Source: an uncultured Faecalibacterium sp. (GTDB lineage: Bacteria > Bacillota > Clostridia > Oscillospirales > Ruminococcaceae). Taken from it: a DNA stretch of 8,429 bases. Numbering within the stretch: the stretch's first letter is position 1; each line of letters opens with the position of its first letter. A program made the position numbers and the translations under genes. The stretch is taken from positions 1 through 8,429 of the forward strand of contig CAKSZU010000081.1 of the NCBI GenBank assembly GCA_934526125.1, in the 5' to 3' direction. This document shows positions 1 through 4,824 of this stretch, one piece after another. Under the pieces are notes generated by a model that saw nothing but the letters and a program-made list of their open reading frames with translations, had not been told where the DNA came from and did no database searches.

Positions 1-1998
1 GTCAAGATCGGCGAGGAGTACCACATCATGGCCACCGAGCTGGTCAAGAGCGTCATGGATGCCTGCCACATCACCGAGTATGAGGTGGTCGGCGATCCCG
101 TGCCCGGCACCGAGTTCGAGTTGATGCGCTACAACCACGTCTACCTGCCCAAGGAGGGCTGGGTCATCCTGGGCGACCACGTCACGCTGGAAAGCGGTTC
201 CGGCTGCGTTCATACCGCAGGCGGCCACGGCGTGGACGACTTCAACGTCTGCCAGAAGTATCCGCAGGTGCCGATCACGGTGCCCGTGGATGACGGCGGC
301 TACCTGACCGATCTGGCCGGCAAGTACGCAGGTCAGCGCGTCTGGGCTGCCAACAAGACCATCCTGGCCGACCTGACCGCTTCCGGTGCCGTCATGGGTC
401 AGCTGCACATCAAGCATCAGTACCCGCACTGCTGGCGCTGCCATCACCCCATCATCTTCCGTGCGACCGAGCAGTGGTTCTGCTCCGTGGCCAAGTTCCG
501 CGAGGACGTCTACAAGGCCATTGACACCGTGCAGTGGATGCCCGACTGGGGTCACGACCGGATGAAGGGCATGGTCCGCGACCGCAACGACTGGTGCATC
601 AGCCGTCAGCGCACCTGGGGTGTGCCCATCCCGGCCTTCTACTGCAAGAAGTGCGGCGCTTACCACATCACCGATGCCACCATCAAGGCCGTCAGCGAGC
701 TGTTCCGCAAGGAGGGCTCCGATGCCTGGTACAAGTACGATGCCGAGCAGATCATCCCCGCAGGTGAAGTCTGCGAGAAGTGCGGCGCTTCCGAGTGGAC
801 CAAGGACACCGACATCATGGACGTCTGGTTCGACTCCGGTTCCACCCATGCTGCTGTTCTGGAAGAGCGTCCGGAGCTGAGCTTCCCCGCCGATATGTAT
901 ATGGAGGGCGGCGACCAGTTCCGCGGCTGGTTCCAGTCCAGCCTGCTGACCAGTGTTGCCTCCAAGGGCTGCGCACCTTACAAGTCCGTTCTGTGCCACG
1001 GCTGGGTCGTGGACGAGCAGGGCAAGCAGATGCACAAGAGCGCCGGCAACGGCGTGGAGCCCAGCGAGATCATCAAGGATTACGGCGCTGATATCATCCG
1101 TCTGTGGGTCGCTTCTTCCGACTACACCGTGGATGTGCGTGCCGGCAAGAACATCTTCAAGCAGCTGAGCGAGGCCTACCGCAAGATCCGCAACACTGCC
1201 CGCTTCATCCTGGGCAATCTGGATGGCTTTGATCCCAACACCGACTGTGTGGCAGATGACCAGCTGCAGGAGATCGACCGCTGGGCACTGGCAGCACTGG
1301 ACGACCTGATCGCCGCTTCCAAGGCAGGCTACGATGTCTACGACTTCAACAAGGTCTACCATGCCGTCTACAACTTCTGCGTCGTGGCCATGTCCAACTT
1401 CTATCTGGATGTCACCAAGGACCGTCTGTACTGCACCAACGGCGTGGGCCGCAAGGCAGCGCAGACCACCATGTACAAGATCCTGGTCGCGCTGGACAAG
1501 ATCATCGCTCCCATCCTCTGCTTCACCAGCCAGGAGATCTGGGACTTCATGCCCAAGACCGAGGGCATGAACAAGTATGTCGTCTTTGAGGATATGCCCA
1601 AGGCCGGTCAGTATGCCGCCGACGATGCCTTCAAGGCAAAGTGGGCACAGCTGATCGCCGTCCGCGACGAGGTCAAGAAGGTCCTGGAGCAGGCCCGTGC
1701 CGAAAAGCTGATCGGTGCCTCTCTGGAAGCTTCCGTCACCCTGTACTGCAGCGATGCCGTCTATGACCTGCTGAACAGCATCCCCATGGACGAGCTGGCT
1801 GACCTGATGATCGTCTCCCACGTGGAGCTGGTCAAGGGCGAGGGCGGCGCTGCAAGCGCTGTCGAGGGCCTGGGTGTCGCCGCGGCTCACGCCACCGGCG
1901 AGAAGTGTGAGCGCTGCTGGAAGTACTCTGCCGACATCGGCAGCCATGCAGCTCATCCCACCCTCTGCGCACGATGCGCATCCGTAGTGGAAGCATAA
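1..1998 (+). CDS. ileS: Isoleucyl-tRNA synthetase, 3' part (5' end outside window)
   Basis: Cytoplasmic class I aminoacyl-tRNA synthetase that charges tRNA-Ile with isoleucine and edits mischarged valine. The reading frame is open from base 1, giving 665 residues. Roughly the first 250 residues, including the HIGH motif, lie upstream. Visible parts, numbered within the fragment: the CP1 editing-domain segment HTAGGHGVDD (71-80); WCISRQRTWGVP; an inserted Cys pair set C215/C218 and C258/C261, likely a zinc knuckle; DVWFDSGSTH; GGDQFRGWF; and the KMSKS-loop equivalent QMHKS (343-347). The anticodon-binding helical domain follows, then a C-terminal zinc finger C636/C639 and C656/C659, as in long bacterial IleRS. 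Arg codons are almost all CGC/CGT and Lys is mostly AAG, which fits high expression. The TAA stop is followed 18 nt later by an intrinsic terminator. Family assignment is very secure. The MHKS variation is the only oddity. Confidence 0.97.
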   Translation, partial: VKIGEEYHIMATELVKSVMDACHITEYEVVGDPVPGTEFELMRYNHVYLPKEGWVILGDHVTLESGSGCVHTAGGHGVDDFNVCQKYPQVPITVPVDDGGYLTDLAGKYAGQRVWAANKTILADLTASGAVMGQLHIKHQYPHCWRCHHPIIFRATEQWFCSVAKFREDVYKAIDTVQWMPDWGHDRMKGMVRDRNDWCISRQRTWGVPIPAFYCKKCGAYHITDATIKAVSELFRKEGSDAWYKYDAEQIIPAGEVCEKCGASEWTKDTDIMDVWFDSGSTHAAVLEERPELSFPADMYMEGGDQFRGWFQSSLLTSVASKGCAPYKSVLCHGWVVDEQGKQMHKSAGNGVEPSEIIKDYGADIIRLWVASSDYTVDVRAGKNIFKQLSEAYRKIRNTARFILGNLDGFDPNTDCVADDQLQEIDRWALAALDDLIAASKAGYDVYDFNKVYHAVYNFCVVAMSNFYLDVTKDRLYCTNGVGRKAAQTTMYKILVALDKIIAPILCFTSQEIWDFMPKTEGMNKYVVFEDMPKAGQYAADDAFKAKWAQLIAVRDEVKKVLEQARAEKLIGASLEASVTLYCSDAVYDLLNSIPMDELADLMIVSHVELVKGEGGAASAVEGLGVAAAHATGEKCERCWKYSADIGSHAAHPTLCARCASVVEA

Positions 1999-2016
1999 GC
2001 ATCCGGAATAAACGCT

Positions 2017-2051
2017 GCGGCGCTCCTTTCGAGCAGGGAGCGCCGCTTTTT
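2017..2051 (+). terminator. Intrinsic terminator after ileS
   Basis: A perfect 10-bp GC-rich stem (GCGGCGCTCC at 2017-2026 with GGAGCGCCGC at 2037-2046) has a 10-nt loop and is followed directly by five T residues (2047-2051). It begins 18 nt after the ileS stop and should separate ileS from the lspA unit, at least partly. Confidence 0.93.
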
Positions 2052-2065
2052 GGTATCAGAACACA

Positions 2066-2083
2066 GGCGGCCGGTGCGCCGCC
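2066..2083 (+). promoter_or_regulatory. GC hairpin just upstream of the lspA ribosome binding site
   Basis: GGCGGC (2066-2071) and GCCGCC (2078-2083) form a perfect 6-bp stem with a 6-nt loop. It ends 3 nt before the lspA Shine-Dalgarno sequence GGGAGGA (2087-2093). No T-run follows, so it is not a terminator. It could be an mRNA-stabilising 5' structure or influence ribosome loading, but no function is shown. I found no convincing -35/-10 pair in the 47 nt between the ileS terminator and lspA. Confidence 0.35.
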
Positions 2084-2098
2084 GTTGGGAGGAATGTT

Positions 2099-2584
2099 AT
2101 GGCATTCGTGATCTTCAATCTGCTGTGTACGGCGGCTCTGATCGGCATCGATCAGGGAATCAAGCTGTGGGCGGTCCGGGTGCTGCAGCCGGTGGGCGCC
2201 CTGCCGCTGATCCCCCATGTGGTGGAGCTGCGGTTCGTCCTCAACCAGGGCATGGCCTTCAGCCTGCTCAGCGGCAAGCAGCTGTTTTTGATCTTGGCCA
2301 CCAGCGCCGCCCTTGTGCTGGTGGCGTACTGGCTGTTTTTCCGCAGCCGGAACAACCGTCTGCAGCAGGCGGCCCTGATCCTGGTGCTGGGCGGCGGCAT
2401 CGGAAACCTGATCGACCGGGTGCTGAACGGCCAGGTCGTGGACTATATCAACCTGCTGTTCATGCGCTTTGCGGTGTTCAATTTTGCCGATATCTGCGTC
2501 TGCGTGGGTGTGGCTCTCTGGGTGCTGGTCATCTTTCTGGAAGAGCTGCACGAGGATACGAAAAAGACCCCGGAGGAGCATTGA
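2099..2584 (+). CDS. lspA: Lipoprotein signal peptidase (signal peptidase II)
   Basis: Integral membrane aspartic protease (family A8) that cleaves the signal peptide of diacylglyceryl-modified prolipoproteins ahead of the lipobox Cys. It has 161 aa, the usual length. About four membrane helices are visible, near residues 3-20, 61-80, 90-108 and 127-147. Conserved motifs are D18 in the first helix, NQGMAFSLL (49-57), GNLIDR (102-107), VVDY with catalytic D115, and FNFAD with catalytic D131. The ATG at 2099 is set by a strong GGGAGGA 5 nt upstream. The tail after residue 148 is short, charged and cytoplasmic. It is the first gene of a tight unit with rluD (3-nt gap) and the HAD gene. ileS-lspA neighbourhood is a classic bacterial arrangement. 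All expected residues are present. Confidence 0.97.
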   Translation: MAFVIFNLLCTAALIGIDQGIKLWAVRVLQPVGALPLIPHVVELRFVLNQGMAFSLLSGKQLFLILATSAALVLVAYWLFFRSRNNRLQQAALILVLGGGIGNLIDRVLNGQVVDYINLLFMRFAVFNFADICVCVGVALWVLVIFLEELHEDTKKTPEEH

Positions 2585-2587
2585 TTC

Positions 2588-3532
2588 ATGGAACAGCGTG
2601 AATTTATCGTGGAGAGCGAGTCGGCCGGTCAGCGCATCGACCGCTTCCTCAGCGGAGAGGATACCGGCCTGTCCCGCAGCGCACTGCAGAACCTTGTGGC
2701 GGAGGGCCATGTCCTGTGCAACGGCAAGGGTGTGGCCAAGAGCCTGAAGCTGAAGGCGGGGGACACCATCCTGCTGGAGATCCCGGACGCAAAGCCCATC
2801 GAGGCGGTGCCGCAGGAGATCCCGCTGGAGATCGTCTACGAGGACGCGCATCTTCTGGTGGTCAACAAACCCAAGGGGATGGTGGTCCACCCGGCCCCCG
2901 GCAACCCGGACGGCACGCTGGTCAATGCGCTGCTCTGGCACTGCAAGGGCAGCCTTTCCGGCATCGGCGGCGAGATCCGCCCCGGTATCGTCCACCGCAT
3001 CGATAAGGACACCAGCGGCCTGCTGGTGGTGGCAAAGGACGACGCCACCCACATCGGGCTTTCTCAGCAGATGGCCGTCCACAGCGTGGAGCGGGCCTAC
3101 CAGACCGTTGTCTACGGCGGCTTTGCCCAGGACGAGGGCTTTGTGGAGTCCAATCTGGGGCGCAGCAAGGCCGACCGCAAGAAAATGGCGGTCTATCCGG
3201 CCAGCGAGCCCCACACCAAGTACGCCTACACCGGCTACCGGGTGCTGGAGCGGCTGGGCGAGTTCACCCTGCTGGAGTGCCGCCTGAAGACCGGGCGCAC
3301 CCATCAGATCCGCGTTCACATGGCATCCATCCATCATCCGGTGGCAGGGGACCCGGTCTACGGCCCCCACAACTGCATCACCAGCCTGCATGGCCAGTGC
3401 CTGCACGCCAAAACGCTGGGCTTTGTCCATCCCATCACCGGTGAGTATCTGCGCTTTGACTCAGAGCTGCCGGCGTATTTTACCCATTTCCTGACGGTTC
3501 TTCGTCAGCGCACGGGAGGGAATAACCTATGA
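2588..3532 (+). CDS. rluD: RluA/RluD-family large-subunit rRNA pseudouridine synthase
   Basis: Converts specific uridines to pseudouridine, in RluD-type enzymes those of helix 69 of 23S rRNA. It has 314 aa, near the family norm. An N-terminal S4-like RNA-binding domain (about residues 15-65) is followed by the catalytic domain. This carries VNKPKGMVVHPAPG (92-105), the active-site motif HRIDKDTSG (136-144) with catalytic D139, and GRTHQIRVHM (236-245). The start follows the lspA stop by 3 nt, and GGAGGA at 2572-2577 lies inside the end of lspA, 10 nt upstream, so translation is probably coupled. The Bacillus homologue in this position (ylyB) also follows lspA. Choice of RluD rather than another RluA paralogue rests on gene context and the S4 domain. 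The exact target uridines cannot be read from the sequence. Confidence 0.93.
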   Translation: MEQREFIVESESAGQRIDRFLSGEDTGLSRSALQNLVAEGHVLCNGKGVAKSLKLKAGDTILLEIPDAKPIEAVPQEIPLEIVYEDAHLLVVNKPKGMVVHPAPGNPDGTLVNALLWHCKGSLSGIGGEIRPGIVHRIDKDTSGLLVVAKDDATHIGLSQQMAVHSVERAYQTVVYGGFAQDEGFVESNLGRSKADRKKMAVYPASEPHTKYAYTGYRVLERLGEFTLLECRLKTGRTHQIRVHMASIHHPVAGDPVYGPHNCITSLHGQCLHAKTLGFVHPITGEYLRFDSELPAYFTHFLTVLRQRTGGNNL

Positions 3533-4359
3533 GACCCATCGATCATACGCTCGTTCTCTGCGATCTGGATCATCTTCTGCTGGATGCTTCCGGCAACCTG
3601 CCCCAGCTCCAGCGGGACGTGCTGCAGCTGTTTTCCAGCCGCGGCGGCAAGCTCACCATCTTTTCCCAGCGCTCGCCCCGGGCGGTCCGCTCGCTGCTGG
3701 GCGGGGTGCGGCTCAGTGCCCCGGCGCTGGTCTGCGGCGGCACTCTGGCCTACAATTTCTCAGAGGGCAGCGGCAGCGCCCTGTGCAGCTTTGCGGGGAT
3801 GGAGGAAACTGTCCTGAAAAAGCTGCCCGCCCTGTCCGGCGTGGGCATCGCCTTCCAGATGCGGGACGGCTCGACCCGTGCCGTGCGGATGAGCGAGGGG
3901 CTGTCGGTCCATCTCCGGCAGGAGTGGACCGGTTTTGTCCTCAGCAATGCCGCCGACGTGAAAGGGGAGGATGTTCTGCGGATCCTGTTCTATCAGGACA
4001 AGAAGCAGATGGCCCTGCTGCCCGCCCTCCAGAAAGCGCTGGGGGATGCGGCGGCCTTTCTCCATGCGGAGCGTCTGGCTCCGGATCTTCTTGCGCTGAT
4101 GCCGGGTCTTGTCTCCGGTACAGCCATGCTCAATGCGGTCTGCCCGGAGTCCGGCTACTCGGCCGAGCAGGTGACCGTGATGGCCGACTGCGCCCAGATG
4201 CTGGAACTGATCCATCTGGCGGGGGAGAGCGTCGTCCCGGCGGATGCTGCACCCGAACTGCGCCTTGCTGCCGGCAAAATGACCCTGACCGATCATGACA
4301 CCGGTGCGGCGGCAGAGCTTTTGTACGGCATGGTGCGCCGCGCAGAGGCCGCTGTGTAA
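3529..4359 (+). CDS. Cof-like HAD-fold protein with degenerate catalytic motifs
   Basis: 276 aa, the size of a Cof-type (class IIB cap) HAD phosphatase, and the C-terminal layout matches that family. Motif I is CDLDHLLLD (11-19): both Asp (D12, D14) are present but the usual GT after them is HL. Motif II can be placed at S46 in IFSQRSP. The motif III Lys, normally in a GxxKG-like context, is replaced by S196 in GLVSGTAML. Motif IV, normally GDxxND, reads ADCAQM (219-224), keeping only D220. So nucleophile and acid/base candidates remain, but the phosphate-stabilising Lys and the second Mg-binding acid are missing. It may be a weak or non-catalytic HAD protein that binds a ligand or partner; substrate unknown. 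It overlaps rluD by 4 nt (ATGA) and has GGGAGGG at 3514-3520, so it is co-translated with rluD. A terminator follows 9 nt after its stop. The frame is intact across its whole length. Confidence 0.85.
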   Translation: MRPIDHTLVLCDLDHLLLDASGNLPQLQRDVLQLFSSRGGKLTIFSQRSPRAVRSLLGGVRLSAPALVCGGTLAYNFSEGSGSALCSFAGMEETVLKKLPALSGVGIAFQMRDGSTRAVRMSEGLSVHLRQEWTGFVLSNAADVKGEDVLRILFYQDKKQMALLPALQKALGDAAAFLHAERLAPDLLALMPGLVSGTAMLNAVCPESGYSAEQVTVMADCAQMLELIHLAGESVVPADAAPELRLAAGKMTLTDHDTGAAAELLYGMVRRAEAAV

Positions 4360-4368
4360 AAAATATGC

Positions 4369-4407
4369 AAAGTCCTCTGCAAATCTCTGCGGAGGACTTT
4401 CTTTTTT
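4369..4407 (+). terminator. Intrinsic terminator after the lspA-rluD-HAD unit
   Basis: A 12-bp stem (4369-4380 with 4389-4400) contains one G-U wobble and has an 8-nt loop (4381-4388). It is followed by C and six T residues (4402-4407). It begins 9 nt after the HAD stop codon and closes the lspA-rluD-HAD transcription unit. Confidence 0.93.
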
Positions 4408-4420
4408 CAGGAAAGTCAGG

Positions 4421-4426
4421 TACAAT
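4421..4426 (+). promoter_or_regulatory. Possible -10 element (TACAAT) before comEA
   Basis: TACAAT resembles the sigma-A -10 consensus and lies in the only gap between the preceding terminator and comEA. A 17-nt spacer puts the -35 at TTTCTT, a poor match inside the terminator T-run. The expected transcription start (about 4433) would fall inside the comEA start codon region. Either the promoter is elsewhere or this match is accidental. The same 11 bases (TCAGGTACAAT) recur at 8324-8334 in a much better promoter. Confidence 0.25.
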
Positions 4427-4429
4427 GAA

Positions 4430-4780
4430 ATGAAGAAGATCAGCTTTACAGGGACGGAGCGTGTTTTTCTGCTGGCGGCAGTTTCTGCCTGCATCCTGAG
4501 CGTTCTCCTGGCCTTCTGGTTTGCGGCTCCGCCTGCGCCGGGATCTTTGCAGGAACAGGAAGACCCTGTCCCGATGATCCAGCTGGCTCGGGTGGATCTG
4601 AACACGGCGGGCATCGAAGCGCTCTGCACACTGCCGGGCGTGGGAGAAAAGCGGGCAAAAGCCATCATCGAGAACCGAAACGCCTGCGGGGCGTTCGCCC
4701 GGGTGGAGGATGTGGTCCGGGTCCCCGGCCTGACCGAAGAGATGGTGGCCTCATGGGCGGGGCTGGTCTATGTGAGCTGA
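4430..4780 (+). CDS. comEA: Small ComEA-like membrane-anchored helix-hairpin-helix DNA-binding protein
   Basis: 116 aa. A short basic N-terminus is followed by one hydrophobic segment (about residues 12-33) that should anchor the protein in the membrane. A roughly 20-residue acidic, Pro-rich linker follows. The ComEA-type (HhH)2 domain is at about 51-116: VDLNTA (55-60), first hairpin LPGVGEKRAKAI (68-79), second hairpin VPGLTEEMVASW (98-109). ComEA proteins bind incoming double-stranded DNA at the outer face of the membrane during transformation. This one is much shorter than B. subtilis ComEA (about 205 aa) and has no SLBB-like domain, so a minimal DNA receptor or another DNA-binding role is possible. 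ATG 4430 is chosen because the upstream frame runs through the preceding terminator and has no other start there. The ribosome binding site is weak (AGG at 4418-4420). comEC is not nearby. ppk follows after 44 nt with no terminator. Confidence 0.85.
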   Translation: MKKISFTGTERVFLLAAVSACILSVLLAFWFAAPPAPGSLQEQEDPVPMIQLARVDLNTAGIEALCTLPGVGEKRAKAIIENRNACGAFARVEDVVRVPGLTEEMVASWAGLVYVS

Positions 4781-4810
4781 AAGACAGCGGCACTGCCGCG
4801 GGCCCGGAAA

Positions 4811-4817
4811 AGGGGAG
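4811..4817 (+). promoter_or_regulatory. ppk: Ribosome binding site that fixes the ppk start
   Basis: AGGGGAG lies 7 nt before ATG 4825. This start gives MKEDTIFINRELSWLDFN, the expected PPK1 N-terminus. An in-frame ATG at 4753 would overlap comEA and add 24 residues unlike PPK1. The comEA-ppk gap also holds the dyad GCGGCA-C-TGCCGC (4787-4799), with no T-run after it. Confidence 0.8.
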
Positions 4818-4824
4818 TAACACG

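Noticed and set aside
2050..2601. 183-codon + strand frame overlapping lspA
   Set aside because: Its translation is Gly/Arg/Pro-rich and matches nothing. The overlapping lspA frame has all signal peptidase II motifs and a strong ribosome binding site.
1832..3430. 532-codon minus-strand open frame opposite the end of ileS, lspA and rluD
   Set aside because: It spans a terminator and three clear + strand genes and has no recognisable domain. It is a GC-driven shadow frame.
4295..4429. Longer comEA start inside the HAD gene
   Set aside because: It would run through the HAD 3' end and the terminator stem, and the extra 45 residues are unlike ComEA. ATG 4430 gives a normal membrane-anchor start.
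3760..4668. 302-codon minus-strand open frame across the HAD and comEA genes
   Set aside because: It crosses a strong terminator and both + strand genes and has no recognisable protein family.
4787..4799. GCGGCA-C-TGCCGC dyad between comEA and ppk as a terminator
   Set aside because: No T-run follows and the realistic RNA stem is only about 5 bp, so it is unlikely to end transcription.
4753..4824. Upstream in-frame ATG for ppk
   Set aside because: It overlaps comEA, lacks a ribosome binding site and adds residues unlike PPK1. ATG 4825 has AGGGGAG at the right distance.
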